This document shows positions 1 to 9,194 of a stretch of 64,000 nt of DNA, piece after piece. The translations under genes were made by a program, and so were the position numbers. The notes under the pieces were generated by a model. That model searched no databases. It was not told where the DNA came from and worked only from the letters and a program-made list of their open reading frames with translations. Source of the DNA: Thiohalobacter thiocyanaticus (lineage in GTDB: Bacteria > Pseudomonadota > Gammaproteobacteria > Thiohalobacterales > Thiohalobacteraceae); assembly GCF_003932505.1 (NCBI RefSeq), contig NZ_QZMU01000001.1, positions 2,675,001-2,739,000 of the forward strand, written 5' to 3'. Numbering within the stretch: position 1 is the first letter of the stretch; each line of letters begins with the position of its first letter.

Positions 1-1326
1 AATGCAGTGGCCGATGCCCGGGCCGCCATGCTGCGCTACCAGCAGGATTACGCCGACACCAGCCCGGAGTGGTATCTGCTGAGTGGCCGGGTGCTGCTGC
101 GCGCCGAGCGCCACGCCCAGGCGCTGGAACTGCTGCGCGGGGTCGATGATGCCCGCGTGCGGCCCTACCGCTGGCTGGCCCGGTTGCACACGGAGCCGGA
201 CAGCGCCGAGGCTGTCGCCGCGGAGATCGATAAGGTCCTGGCGCAGGCGGAGACATCCGAGCCGCTTCAGCAGGCCCGGCTGTGGGCGGTGCGGGCCCGC
301 ATCAGCGCACTCCGCGAGACCTACGCGGAGCAGGTCCGGGCGCTGGAGGCCGGCCTGGCGCTGGGTGTGGCGACCGACCCGGCCCTGTTCGAACTCAATG
401 GCGAGGCCCTGTGGGGCGCCTACCTGGCCTGGGGCGGACAGCTCGGCAACGCCGAGCAGCTGCTGATCGGTCAGGATGAGCGCTGGTATTTCGCCGCCAC
501 CGAGGCGATGGAAGACCAGCCGCGCCGGGCCCGGGCCCTGTTCGCGCTGCTGGCCCTGCAGGGCCAGACCGGGGAGCACCGCGAGCTCGCCCACGAGTAC
601 CTGGCCAAGCTGGTCCTGGCGCAGCCCGGCGGCGGCAACCTGCTGTATGGGCTCTATCTGGACAGTTCGCAGTTTCCGCGGATTGCGGATATCCCGCCCG
701 TGGTGCGCTATCTTCTGGTGGACGTGGCGCTGGACCGACAGGACCTGGAGGCCGCCGCGGCCCTGATGCAGGGGCTGGCCGCGCCGGCGGCGGAGCGGCA
801 GTTCGCCTGGCAGCTGCGCCGCGCCCGGGTGCTGGTCCTGACCGGGGAGATCGCCGCCGGGGTGGCGCTGCTGAATGATCTGCTGGGCGGCCAGGCCGAC
901 TGGGAGGCGGGCGCACATGACCGGTTCCTGCAGGTGATCTTCGACCTGCAGCGCCTGAAGGAGCACGAACGGGCCATCACCCTGCTCGAGCGTATCGATC
1001 CGGCCGGGCTGGCGCTGCAGGGCCGGCGTGAGCTGCTGTTCTGGCTGGGCGAGTCCCATGCCGCGCTGGATCAGCCGCGCACGGCCGCGGTCCATTTCCT
1101 GCGCTCGGCGATCCTGGCCGATCCGTATGCCATGGATCCCTGGGCCCAGACCGCCCGCTACCATGCCGCCCAGGCGCTGGCCGAGGCCGGGCTGCGCGCC
1201 GACGCGGCCAGCCTGCTGCGGGAGCTGCTCAGGGTGACCCGGGACAACAACCGGCGCGCCGTGCTGCGCCATGAACTGCAACAACTGGAGGCCGGACAGG
1301 ATGCAGACCACGATGCCAGACCATGA
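1..1326 (+). CDS. Tetratricopeptide-like helical repeat protein, 5'-partial
   Basis: The reading frame is open to the left edge, so the true start may lie outside; the first in-window start is GTG at 7, giving 439 residues. The protein is Ala/Leu/Arg-rich with repeated helix pairs of about 34 residues (for example around residues 20-50, 80-115 and 330-400, with Leu/Ala at helix-contact spacing), typical of TPR or TPR-like solenoids used for protein-protein contacts. No enzymatic motif is visible. It overlaps the next gene by 26 bp, so the two are probably co-transcribed. I cannot assign a specific role. The C-terminus is polar and probably disordered. Confidence 0.6.
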   Translation, partial: NAVADARAAMLRYQQDYADTSPEWYLLSGRVLLRAERHAQALELLRGVDDARVRPYRWLARLHTEPDSAEAVAAEIDKVLAQAETSEPLQQARLWAVRARISALRETYAEQVRALEAGLALGVATDPALFELNGEALWGAYLAWGGQLGNAEQLLIGQDERWYFAATEAMEDQPRRARALFALLALQGQTGEHRELAHEYLAKLVLAQPGGGNLLYGLYLDSSQFPRIADIPPVVRYLLVDVALDRQDLEAAAALMQGLAAPAAERQFAWQLRRARVLVLTGEIAAGVALLNDLLGGQADWEAGAHDRFLQVIFDLQRLKEHERAITLLERIDPAGLALQGRRELLFWLGESHAALDQPRTAAVHFLRSAILADPYAMDPWAQTARYHAAQALAEAGLRADAASLLRELLRVTRDNNRRAVLRHELQQLEAGQDADHDARP

Positions 1327-1819
1327 TTCGCTCCTCTATGCGGCAGTCTGCCGCTCCCCGGTGGGATGCCTGGGCATCCGCCTCGATGCGCGGGGGCGCC
1401 CGTGCGCCATCGACAGCCTGCCCGACACCACCGCTGCCGCGCCGCCGAGGCCGGGCGCGGCGGCGGACGTGCTCCACGCCCTCGAGGCCTATTTCAGCGA
1501 CCCGGCCGCCGCCCTGCCGGTCCTCGATCTGGCCCCGGCCGGTACCGTCTTCCAGCAACGGGTGTGGCGGGCCCTGCAGGCCATTCCCTGCGGTGCGGTG
1601 CTGACCTACGGCGAGCTGGCCGCCGAGCTGGGCAGTGCCCCGCGCGCCGTCGGCCAGGCCTGCCGCCGCAATCCCGTCCCGGTGCTGGTGCCCTGCCACC
1701 GGGTCGTGGCCCGCAGCGGGATCGGTGGCTATGCCGGGGCCACCGCTGGGCCGCGGCTGGCAATGAAACAGTGGCTGCTGGCTCATGAGGGCCGGCAGGC
1801 AGAGCGTAGGTCGGGTTAG
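1301..1819 (+). CDS. ogt: Methylated-DNA--protein-cysteine methyltransferase (O6-alkylguanine-DNA alkyltransferase)
   Basis: Suicide repair protein that transfers the alkyl group from O6-alkylguanine in DNA to its own cysteine. The C-terminal domain has the PCHRVV active-site motif (Cys132 in the 172-residue form) and the helix-turn-helix region with the arginine finger (RAVGQA, Arg115). The N-terminal domain is short and variable, as usual. An in-frame ATG at 1271 exists, but ATG 1301 is preferred: GGAGG at 1287-1291 lies 9 bases upstream. The start overlaps the end of the TPR gene. The last residues and the stop codon are encoded by an intergenic palindromic repeat (1806-1843), so the original C-terminus was probably different. 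Confidence 0.92.
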   Translation: MQTTMPDHDSLLYAAVCRSPVGCLGIRLDARGRPCAIDSLPDTTAAAPPRPGAAADVLHALEAYFSDPAAALPVLDLAPAGTVFQQRVWRALQAIPCGAVLTYGELAAELGSAPRAVGQACRRNPVPVLVPCHRVVARSGIGGYAGATAGPRLAMKQWLLAHEGRQAERRSG

Positions 1820-1843
1820 CCTGCAAGGCGTAACCCGACCTGC
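1806..1843. repeat. Palindromic intergenic repeat, family C (GTAGGTCGGGTTA / TAACCCGACC)
   Basis: Inverted repeat with arms GTAGGTCGGGTTA and TAACCCGACCTGC. Related copies occur at about 9947, 24166, 28924, 29985 and 39581. This copy begins inside the ogt coding region and supplies its stop codon. Confidence 0.85.
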
Positions 1844-1872
1844 ATTCACTGCCGGCACGTACTGGAGGCGGC

Positions 1873-1901
1873 CTTGAAAAGGTCGATGAGTGCCCCCATC
1901 T
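1873..1901 (+). promoter_or_regulatory. Sigma-32 heat-shock promoter of htpG
   Basis: CTTGAAA at 1873-1879, a 14-base spacer, then CCCCATCT at 1894-1901. This is a full match to the sigma-32 (RpoH) consensus CTTGAAA-N13-15-CCCCATNT. It lies 45 bases upstream of the htpG start codon, whose ribosome binding site GGGAGG is at 1929-1934. Confidence 0.88.
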
Positions 1902-1945
1902 GCGCCCTGATCCGAATCGATAACTGACGGGAGGATTACCAGCCC

Positions 1946-3826
1946 ATGACGGTCGCGGCACAGAAAGAGACCCTGGAATTCCAGACCGAGGTTCGCCAGC
2001 TCCTGAACCTCATGATCCATTCGCTGTATTCGAACAAGGAGATCTTCCTGCGCGAGCTGATCTCCAACGCCTCTGACGCCTGCGACAAGCTGCGCTTCGA
2101 GGCTCTGGGCGACGACGCCCTGTTCGAGGGCGAGACCGAACTGCGCATCCGCGTCGAATATGACAAGGAGGCGCGCACGGTCACGGTGAGCGACAACGGC
2201 ATCGGCATGAACCGCGAGGAGGTGATCGAGAACATCGGCACCATCGCCAAGTCCGGCACCCGCCAGTTTCTCGAGGCCCTGTCCGGTGACAAGGCGAAGG
2301 ATGCCAACCTGATCGGCCAGTTCGGCGTGGGTTTCTATTCCGCCTTCATCGTCGCCGACGAAGTCACCGTCACCACCCGCCGCGCCGGCCTGGGCCCCGA
2401 GCACGGCGTGCGCTGGATCTCAAAGGGCGAGGGGGAGTTCACCATCGAGAACGTCGACCGCCCGGGCCGCGGCACCGAGGTTACTCTGCACCTGCGCGAG
2501 GGCGAGGACGAGTTCCTCGAGCCCTTCCGCCTGCGCAACATCATCCACAAGTACTCCGACCACATCTCCCTGCCCATCGAGATGAAGGCCGAGGACAAGG
2601 ACGAGTACGAGACCGTCAACAGCGCCTCCGCCCTGTGGGCGCGCCCGAAGAAGGAGATCAGCGACGAGGAGTACCGGGAGTTCTACAAGCACGTCGCCCA
2701 CGACTTCGAGGAGCCGCTGACCTGGACTCACAATCACGTCGAGGGCAAACAGAGCTACACCTCGCTGCTGTATATTCCCAGACGCGCGCCCTTCGATCTG
2801 TACGAGCGCGAGCGCCGGCGTGGTATCAAGCTCTATGTGCGCCGGGTGTTCATCATGGACGACGCCGACCAGCTGATGCCGCAGTACCTGCGTTTCGTGC
2901 GCGGCGTGGTCGATTCCGACGACCTGCCGCTCAACATCTCGCGCGAGATCCTGCAGCACAACCGGATGATCGACACCATACGTGGCGCCTCGGTGAAGAA
3001 GGTGCTGGGGCTGCTGGAGGGCATGGCGAAGGACGAGCCGGAGAAATACCAGGACTTCTGGCAGCAGTTCGGCATGGTCATGAAGGAAGGCCCGGCCGAG
3101 GACTTCGCCAACCGCGAGCGTATCGCCAGACTGCTGCGCTTCGCCTCCACCCACAACGACGGCGCCGAGCAGACCGTCTCTCTGGACGACTACATCGCCC
3201 GCATGCAGGACGGCCAGGACAAGATCTACTACATCAGCGCCGAGAACCACACCGCCGCGCGCCACAGCCCGCACATGGAGGTGTTCCGCAAGAAGGGCAT
3301 CGAGGTGCTGCTGCTCTCCGACCGGGTCGACGAGTGGCTGGTCTCGCACCTGACCGAGTATGACGGCAAGCCGCTGGTCTCCATCGCCAAGGGCGATCTT
3401 GATCTGGACCGGCTGGAAGACGAAAAGGAGCAGGAGGAGATCAAGCAGGCCGAGGGCGAGTTCAAGGACATCCTCGAGCGCATGCAGAAGGTCCTGGGCG
3501 AGGAGGTCAAGGAGGTGCGCCTCAGCCACCGTCTCACCGACTCGCCGAGCTGCCTGGTGCTGGAGGAGAACGAGATGGCCATGCACCTGCAGCGGGTGCT
3601 CAAGCAGGCCGGCCACGATGTCCCGGTGTCGCAGCCGATCCTGGAAATCAATCCGACCCATGCCCTGGTCGCCCAGCTCAGGGCCGAGCAGGACGAGGCA
3701 CAGTTCGGCGACTGGACCCGGGTGCTGTTCGAACAGGCCATGCTGGCCGAGGGCGGGCAGCTGGAGGACCCCGCCGCCTTCGTGCGCCGTCTCAACGGGC
3801 TGCTGCTGAAGGTCGCCGGGCAGTGA
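1946..3826 (+). CDS. htpG: Chaperone protein HtpG (bacterial Hsp90)
   Basis: ATP-dependent cytosolic chaperone working as a homodimer. At 626 residues it has the usual family length. The N-terminal GHKL ATPase domain shows [20 protein letters not shown] and [11 protein letters not shown] (nucleotide-binding helices and lid). The middle domain has [18 protein letters not shown] with its conserved arginine, and the C-terminal dimerisation domain is intact ([19 protein letters not shown]). It is preceded by a consensus sigma-32 promoter and GGGAGG, so heat induction is expected. The 3 bases after its stop lead straight into the oxidoreductase gene, suggesting a heat-shock operon htpG-frnE-hslR. 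Confidence 0.97.
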   Translation: MTVAAQKETLEFQTEVRQLLNLMIHSLYSNKEIFLRELISNASDACDKLRFEALGDDALFEGETELRIRVEYDKEARTVTVSDNGIGMNREEVIENIGTIAKSGTRQFLEALSGDKAKDANLIGQFGVGFYSAFIVADEVTVTTRRAGLGPEHGVRWISKGEGEFTIENVDRPGRGTEVTLHLREGEDEFLEPFRLRNIIHKYSDHISLPIEMKAEDKDEYETVNSASALWARPKKEISDEEYREFYKHVAHDFEEPLTWTHNHVEGKQSYTSLLYIPRRAPFDLYERERRRGIKLYVRRVFIMDDADQLMPQYLRFVRGVVDSDDLPLNISREILQHNRMIDTIRGASVKKVLGLLEGMAKDEPEKYQDFWQQFGMVMKEGPAEDFANRERIARLLRFASTHNDGAEQTVSLDDYIARMQDGQDKIYYISAENHTAARHSPHMEVFRKKGIEVLLLSDRVDEWLVSHLTEYDGKPLVSIAKGDLDLDRLEDEKEQEEIKQAEGEFKDILERMQKVLGEEVKEVRLSHRLTDSPSCLVLEENEMAMHLQRVLKQAGHDVPVSQPILEINPTHALVAQLRAEQDEAQFGDWTRVLFEQAMLAEGGQLEDPAAFVRRLNGLLLKVAGQ

Positions 3827-3829
3827 AGT

Positions 3830-4459
3830 GTGAGTGATGCCCGGCCCGAACTGCTGGTAACCGCCTTCTCGGACTACATCTGCCCGTTCTGCTATGTCGG
3901 CGACGCGCGGCTGAACCGGCTGCGCGAGGCCTTCCGGGTCAGGATCAACTGGTGCCTGCTGGAGATCCATCCGGAGACGCCGCCCGAGGGACAACCGGTG
4001 CGCGAGCTCGGCTATGACACGGAGACCTGGGAACGGCTGATGGCCGCCCTGGATGTGCTGGCCGCCGAGGAGGGCCTGCAGTTCGCCGAGCATACCTTTA
4101 CCACGAATTCGCACCGGGCGCTGCTGCTGGCCGAGGCGGCCAAGGAACTGGGCGCGGCCAGCTTCTATCCCCTGCACCGGGCCCTGTTCGAGGCCTTCCT
4201 GCGTGACGGCCGCAACCTCGGCGACGAGGCGGTACTGCGTGCGATCATTGACGAACAGGGACTGGAGCAGTCGCTCGGCGATCAGGCCTGGTCCGATCCC
4301 CGCTTCGAGGACAATCTCAAACGCTACCGCCTGGCCGCAGCCCAGCTCGAGGTACATGCCACACCGACCTTTTTCATCGGCAGCCGGCGTCTGGACGGCG
4401 CCGTGTCCTTCGACGAGCTGTGGCAGGCCGCGCAGTTGGCCGCGGATGAATCCCAGTGA
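3830..4459 (+). CDS. DsbA family oxidoreductase, FrnE/PolyketideFrnE-type
   Basis: Thioredoxin-fold protein of 209 residues with CPFC at residues 18-21 directly after the first beta strand (FSDYICPFCYVG), and the cis-proline loop at TPTFFIG near the C-terminus, as in the FrnE/2-hydroxychromene-2-carboxylate isomerase-like branch of the DsbA family. No signal peptide is visible, so it is predicted to act in the cytoplasm as a thiol oxidoreductase. The start is GTG at 3830, only 3 bases after the htpG stop, and its stop overlaps the hslR start (GTGA). The operon with htpG and hslR points to protein-folding stress. The substrate is unknown. Confidence 0.85.
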   Translation: MSDARPELLVTAFSDYICPFCYVGDARLNRLREAFRVRINWCLLEIHPETPPEGQPVRELGYDTETWERLMAALDVLAAEEGLQFAEHTFTTNSHRALLLAEAAKELGAASFYPLHRALFEAFLRDGRNLGDEAVLRAIIDEQGLEQSLGDQAWSDPRFEDNLKRYRLAAAQLEVHATPTFFIGSRRLDGAVSFDELWQAAQLAADESQ

Positions 4460-4839
4460 CTGAAGCGAAGGTCCGCATCGACAAGTGGCTGTGGGCGGCC
4501 CGTTTCTTCAAGACCCGCAATCTCGCCACCGAGGCCGTCAGCGGCGGCAAGGTCCATCTCAACGACGGCCGGGTCAAGCCCTCGCACGGCCTCAAACCCG
4601 GTGACCGGCTGCGTATCCGCAAGGGTGAACTGGAATTCCGGATCGAGGTGACGGCGCTGTCCGAACGCCGCGGTTCAGCCAGCGAGGCGGAAACACTCTA
4701 TCGCGAGGAACCGGACAGCATCGCCGCCCGCGAGGCCCGGCGCGACGAGCGTCGTCTGCAGCACAACGCCGCCCCCCAGCCCCACGGCCGCCCGGACAAG
4801 AAGGCCCGCCGCGAGTGGCGGCGGCTGACGGGCAAGTGA
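4456..4839 (+). CDS. hslR: Ribosome-associated heat shock protein Hsp15 (S4 RNA-binding domain)
   Basis: A 127-residue protein with an N-terminal S4 domain (VRIDKWLWAARFFKTRNLA, residues 6-24, then GGKVHLNDGRVKPSHGLKPGD) and a basic C-terminal tail (KKARREWRRLTGK). Hsp15 binds free 50S subunits carrying blocked nascent chains and helps recycle them after heat shock. The start is GTG 4456, overlapping the preceding stop by four bases, which indicates translational coupling. It should be transcribed from the htpG sigma-32 promoter. The 169 bases after it hold a weak degraded copy of the family C repeat near 4891-4927 and no gene. Confidence 0.93.
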   Translation: MTEAKVRIDKWLWAARFFKTRNLATEAVSGGKVHLNDGRVKPSHGLKPGDRLRIRKGELEFRIEVTALSERRGSASEAETLYREEPDSIAAREARRDERRLQHNAAPQPHGRPDKKARREWRRLTGK

Positions 4840-5008
4840 AGGGTTTGAACCCTAATGGTGAAGAAGGCGCGCGAAGGGGGCGATGCATGCAGGTTTGGTT
4901 GGTCGCGGCAGCGACGTAACCCAACAGGGTACAGCGCTTCAGCGGGTTTCAGCTTGCGCTGGAACGCCGAATTACGGGCCTGGATTCAACCCGTAAGTGC
5001 TATTCAAC

Positions 5009-5623
5009 TCAGGTGTCAGACACAGGGTCAGGCAACACGGCCAGTGCCTGCTCAATCGTAGCGAGCAGGCGGTCCTGGCTGATGCCGACTTTGGCCATTA
5101 CAGCCATGCCGCACATGATTGCAGTGAAATAATCCACCAGGCGATGGATATCCGTGTCCCCAGGAAGACTGCGACCCCGCAATTCCGCTTCGAGTCGGTC
5201 CTTCAGCAGGGTGAACGAGGACTGATCGACAGTCTCATGGATGGCGGCCACGACGGCCGGGGGCAGGGCGGCTATGTCACAGGTAACTGCGCTGTTTACC
5301 ACCATGCAGCCGCCGGGGAGCCCGGGGGCGGTCAGCATTTCGGCGACAGAACGCAGGAAATTCCGCAGTGCCTGTTTCAGGTCTGCTTCTGCCGCCAGCG
5401 CCTCCGCGTGCCGAAGCAGCCGCTGTTCCCGATAGCGCTGCAACGTCTTGAGATACAGCTGCTCCTTATTGCCAAAGGCTGAATACAGGCTGGGTTTGCT
5501 GATACCCATGGCCCGCGTCAGTTCCGTCAGCGATGCGTTCTGATAGCCATTACGCCAGAAAACATCCAATGCGGCATCAAGTGCCTGTTCTATATTGAAA
5601 TTCCTGGGTCGTCCGCGTTCCAT
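5009..5623 (-). CDS. TetR/AcrR family transcriptional regulator
   Basis: 204 residues with the N-terminal TetR helix-turn-helix (SLTELTRAMGISKPSLYSAF at about residues 31-50) followed by an all-helical ligand/dimerisation domain that contains cysteines in GGCMVVNSAVTCD. It is divergent from the SDR gene at 5727 with 103 bases between start codons, and this gap holds two palindromic operator-like sites. It most likely represses itself and the dehydrogenase gene. The inducer is not predictable; the pairing with an SDR enzyme suggests a small organic molecule. Confidence 0.9.
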   Translation of the reverse strand: MERGRPRNFNIEQALDAALDVFWRNGYQNASLTELTRAMGISKPSLYSAFGNKEQLYLKTLQRYREQRLLRHAEALAAEADLKQALRNFLRSVAEMLTAPGLPGGCMVVNSAVTCDIAALPPAVVAAIHETVDQSSFTLLKDRLEAELRGRSLPGDTDIHRLVDYFTAIMCGMAVMAKVGISQDRLLATIEQALAVLPDPVSDT

Positions 5624-5669
5624 GAGTCAGTGTTGGCTCGGTCAGGTGAGTATTGCTTGACTATTATTA

Positions 5670-5700
5670 TACCGATCGGTATTTTATTTACCAAGTGGTA
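5670..5700. promoter_or_regulatory. Double TetR-type operator between divergent genes
   Basis: Two related dyads: TACCGATCGGTA at 5670-5681 (part of the perfect 14-base palindrome ATACCGATCGGTAT, 5669-5682) and TACCAAGTGGTA at 5689-5700. They share TACC-N4-GGTA and their centres are 19 bases apart. The position between a TetR gene and its divergent neighbour fits an autoregulatory operator. The sites are 26 bases upstream of the SDR start, so they probably cover its promoter. Confidence 0.72.
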
Positions 5701-5726
5701 CAAAAATAAACGGGAGGAGGGATGAC

Positions 5727-6755
5727 ATGGTCGAGTCAGGCAAGCTGCGTGTACTGGTCACCGGGGCAACGGGTTTTCTGGGTGGAAACATTCTCAGGGC
5801 ACTGAGGCAGCATTCGGGGGTCGAGCCCGTCGCCGCCTGTCGGAACGCATCGAGGCTCGATGCACAGGATGCTGAAAATGCACGGATCGGCGATCTCCTT
5901 GATCCGGCGTACCGGAGAGAACTGCTCAGGGATATCGATGTCGTGTGCCATGCCGGCACCTGGGCTTCCATGTGGGGGCATAAGCGTCTCGAACGGAGCC
6001 GGTTTTTCGAGCCCACCTGTGACCTGATCGAGCAGGCAATAGAGCAGGGGGTGAAACGCTTCCTGATGGCCAGCACGGTTGTGATCGGTGAAGTCACCGC
6101 TACCGGGGGGATGCATGACGACTTCTCTGCGAAGCGGCATACCGGTTTCTGGCCGCATCTGGATTACCTGATGGATGTCGATGACTATATGCGGATCAAC
6201 AGTTGCCGCGGTACCCGGATGGTCACCCTGCGTCTGGGGCATTTCGTGGGTGCGGGAAACCGGCTGGGGATGTTGCCGGCTATCGTGCCGCGGCTGAAAA
6301 CCTATCTTGTACCCTGGCTCGGCGGAGGCAGGAAACACCTGCCGCTGGTCGCAGACACCGATCTGGGCCGCGCCTTCACGCTGGCGGCCACGACTGAAAA
6401 CCTCAACGACTATGAATCCTTCAATATCTGTGGCAGGGATTTTCCAACCCTGCGGGAGGTTGTAAGTTATATCGCGCAACAGGCGGGAGTGCCGAAGCCG
6501 GTATATGGCGTGCCTTACCGGGCGGGTTATATGTTTGGCTGGCTGATGGAGGCGCTCAAACCGGTTCTACCCGGCTCTTCTCCCTTTCTGACGCGCTCCA
6601 TTGTCCACCTGTGTGAGGATTGGATATGCCCCACCGGGTATGCTGAGCAAAAACTCGGGTACGTGCCGCAGAAAGACTGGCGGGTCGCTGTCGATGAACA
6701 CCTGGCCGACCTGAAAAGCGATGGTTATCCCTGGCCGGCGCTGTGTCAGCCGTAA
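5727..6755 (+). CDS. NAD(P)-dependent epimerase/dehydratase-like extended SDR protein
   Basis: 342 residues. The N-terminal Rossmann fold has the dinucleotide motif VTGATGFLGG (residues 11-20), an acidic DLLDP turn and HAGTWA as the adenine-contact segment. Ser116 sits in the expected active-site strand (MASTVVIG). The canonical YxxxK is not seen: Tyr147 is followed by Val at the lysine position and Tyr154 by Asn158, so catalysis may be altered. The start ATG follows GGAGGAGGG at a good distance. It is controlled presumably by the divergent TetR protein. The family includes 3-beta-hydroxysteroid dehydrogenase-like and nucleotide-sugar enzymes; no substrate can be named. Confidence 0.82.
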   Translation: MVESGKLRVLVTGATGFLGGNILRALRQHSGVEPVAACRNASRLDAQDAENARIGDLLDPAYRRELLRDIDVVCHAGTWASMWGHKRLERSRFFEPTCDLIEQAIEQGVKRFLMASTVVIGEVTATGGMHDDFSAKRHTGFWPHLDYLMDVDDYMRINSCRGTRMVTLRLGHFVGAGNRLGMLPAIVPRLKTYLVPWLGGGRKHLPLVADTDLGRAFTLAATTENLNDYESFNICGRDFPTLREVVSYIAQQAGVPKPVYGVPYRAGYMFGWLMEALKPVLPGSSPFLTRSIVHLCEDWICPTGYAEQKLGYVPQKDWRVAVDEHLADLKSDGYPWPALCQP

Positions 6756-6853
6756 TTGTGGTTCACGATCAAGAAGCCCCTGAATTGATGTTTTCTTCCA
6801 GTGCGCGCCTGATCAATGTGTGTACTTTGTGGTGAATTGATTCTCCCGTCATC

Positions 6854-7696
6854 TCAGCGCAGCAGCAGCACCGGAACCGAGGCGTTGCGCATGACGCTGG
6901 TGGTGGTGCTGCCGACCAGGAAGCGACGGATTACGGAATGGCCGTAGGCGCCCATCACCAGCAGGTCGATGTCATGGGCCGCGCGGTAATCGCACAGCTG
7001 CCGTTCGACCTCGCCGCCGAGCAGTGCGGTCGGCGCCTCGAAACCGGCCCTCTCCAGAATACCTTGCGCCCACGCCAGCTGTTCACGGTTGGCCTCGGAG
7101 TCGCTGCCGATCATGATCACATGGCAGGGCAGGCCGCGGAACAGGGGGCTGCTGGCGACCATCTCCACCCCCTTGCGGGTGGTGGCGCTGCCGTCGAAGG
7201 CCAGCATCACCCGCTGCGGCGGGGTGAACTGCGCCGTGGTGATCAGGATCGGCCGATGCATTGTGCGCACCACGCTCTCCAGCCGGCTGCCGACATGCTC
7301 GCCGAGGTTCTCGTCGTGCTTGCCCATGACCAGCAGGCGGATCGTGTCTTCCATCTCCGCCAGCGTCTCCACCAGGCTGCCGTGGCGCTGCCGGCTGGTC
7401 GGGTGCTCGACCCCCTGGGCGCTGGCGCGCGCCACTGCCGCTTCCAGCATCAGCTTGCCCTGTTCCAGGGCCAGCCGACCGCGTTGCTCGTCCAGCGCGG
7501 CCAGTTCCTCCAGCAATGCCTCGCGGCTGCCCAGGCCGATATTGCCGCTGAGGTTGCGTTGTTCCGGGAATTCTGACTTCTCCAGCACATGCAGGAATTC
7601 CAGCGGCGCGCCCAGCCGCAGGCTGGCCCAGGCGCCGTAGTCGCAGACGGCGGCGGAGACATCGGTGCCATCGATGCAGGTGATTACATTTGTCAT
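6854..7696 (-). CDS. Universal stress protein with tandem UspA domains
   Basis: 280 residues made of two Usp domains. The second ends with the ATP-binding signature [18 protein letters not shown] followed by SVPVLLLR, the standard C-terminus of the family. The first domain starts with [13 protein letters not shown] and has a less conserved nucleotide site ([22 protein letters not shown]). It starts 15 bases after the end of the SulP transporter gene on the same strand. SulP-Usp gene pairs are common in proteobacteria and suggest a stress-linked role in anion transport, although the exact function is not known. Confidence 0.9.
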   Translation of the reverse strand: MTNVITCIDGTDVSAAVCDYGAWASLRLGAPLEFLHVLEKSEFPEQRNLSGNIGLGSREALLEELAALDEQRGRLALEQGKLMLEAAVARASAQGVEHPTSRQRHGSLVETLAEMEDTIRLLVMGKHDENLGEHVGSRLESVVRTMHRPILITTAQFTPPQRVMLAFDGSATTRKGVEMVASSPLFRGLPCHVIMIGSDSEANREQLAWAQGILERAGFEAPTALLGGEVERQLCDYRAAHDIDLLVMGAYGHSVIRRFLVGSTTTSVMRNASVPVLLLR

Positions 7697-7711
7697 AGCG
7701 TTGCTCCCGTC

Positions 7712-9194
7712 TCAATGGCTCATCAGTTTTTCCACGGCGTCGGGCTTGTCGTGCACGGCGAACTTGTCGACGATGGTGGCGCTGGCCTCGTTGAGACCGA
7801 TGATCTCCACCTCGGTGCCCTCGCGGCGGAACTTGATCACCACCTTGTCCAGCGCGGCCACGGCGGTGATGTCCCAGAAATGCGCCTGGCACAGGTCGAT
7901 GACGACCCTGTCCACGGCCCACGGAAGTCGAAGAATTCCACGAACTTGTCCGCCGAGGCAAAGAATACCTGGCCGACCACCCGGTAGGTACGGGTCGATT
8001 CGTCCTCGCTGAGTTCGGAGACGACATACTTGTACTGCCCGACCTTGTTGGCGAAGAACATGGCCGCCAGCAGCACTCCGACGAATACGCCCCAGGCCAG
8101 GTTGTGGGTGGCGACCACCACCACCACCGTGTGGTGAGCATGACGATGTTGGTACTCATCGGATGGGCCTTCAGGTTGCGCAGCGACTCCCAGCTGAAGG
8201 TGCCGATGGCGACCATGATCATGACGGCGACCAGCGCCGCCATCGGGATCGCGCGACCAGCAGGCTCCCAGGAACACCACCATCAGCAGCAGAAAGACAC
8301 CGGCCGCCAGAGTGGACAGCCGGGTGCGCCCGCCCGATTTCACGTTGATCACGGACTGGCCGATCATGGCGCAGCCGGCCATGCCGCCAATGAGCCCGGA
8401 GGCGATGTTGGCCACGCCCTGGCCCTTGCATTCGCGGTTCTTGTCGCTGCTGCTGTCGGTCAGGTCATCGACGATGGTCGCCGTGCAGGAGCGATTCCAG
8501 CAGGCCGACCATGCCAGGGAGACGGAATAGGGGGAAGATGATGTCAGGGGTCCCTCGAAATTGAGCGGGACCTCGGGCACAGGAACACCGGCAGGGTGTC
8601 CGGCAGCCGACCCATGTCGCCCACGGTGCGGATGTCCAGCTCCAGCAGCATGGCCACCGCGGTCAGCACGACGATGGTCACCAGCGGCGAGTGCACGGCC
8701 CGGGTCAGATAGGGGAACAGATAGATGATGCCCAGTCCCGCCGCGGTCATGGCGTAGACGTGCCAGGTCACGTTGGTGAGTTCGGGTAGCTGCGCCATGA
8801 AGATGAGGATGGCCAGCGCGTTGACGAAGCCGGTGACCACCGAGTGTGACACGAAGCGCATCAGGGAACCGAGCCTGAGATAGCCGGCGACGATCTGCAG
8901 GAGTCCTGTAAGCAGGGTGGCCGCGAGCAGGTATTCCAGTCCGTGTTCCTTCACCAGGGTCACCATCAGCAGGGCCATGGCGCCGGTGGCCGCCGAGATC
9001 ATGCCTGGTCGGCCGCCGGTGAAGGCGATGACGACCGCGATGCAGAAGGAGGCGTACAGTCCCACCTTGGGATCCACACCGGCGATGATGGAAAAGGCGA
9101 TTGCTTCCGGGATCAGCGCCAGTGCGACTACCATGCCCGCGAGCAGGTCGCCGCGCAGATTGCCGAACCAGTTCATTCTCAAGTATGTGCCCAT
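7712..9194 (-). pseudogene. SulP family anion permease (sulfate/bicarbonate type) with C-terminal STAS domain, multiple frameshifts
   Basis: The N-terminal part reads cleanly in one frame from about 9194 to 8570: [40 protein letters not shown] and further membrane segments, as in SulP transporters. After that the protein continues only by changing frame: REVPLNFE-like segment near 8560, a nine-codon shift at about 8485-8515 inside LESLLTATIVDDLTD, shifts near 8265 and 8245, another at about 8130 in a run of CCA repeats, and one near 7920 before the STAS end ([23 protein letters not shown]). Conservation between shifts is excellent (CAMIGQSVINVKSGGR). ATG 9176 is an alternative start. Either a recent pseudogene or local sequence error. 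Confidence 0.8.

Noticed and set aside
2420..4357. 645-codon minus-strand open frame opposite htpG
   Set aside because: It runs antisense to htpG and the next gene, has no domain, and is the expected by-product of high-GC codon bias.
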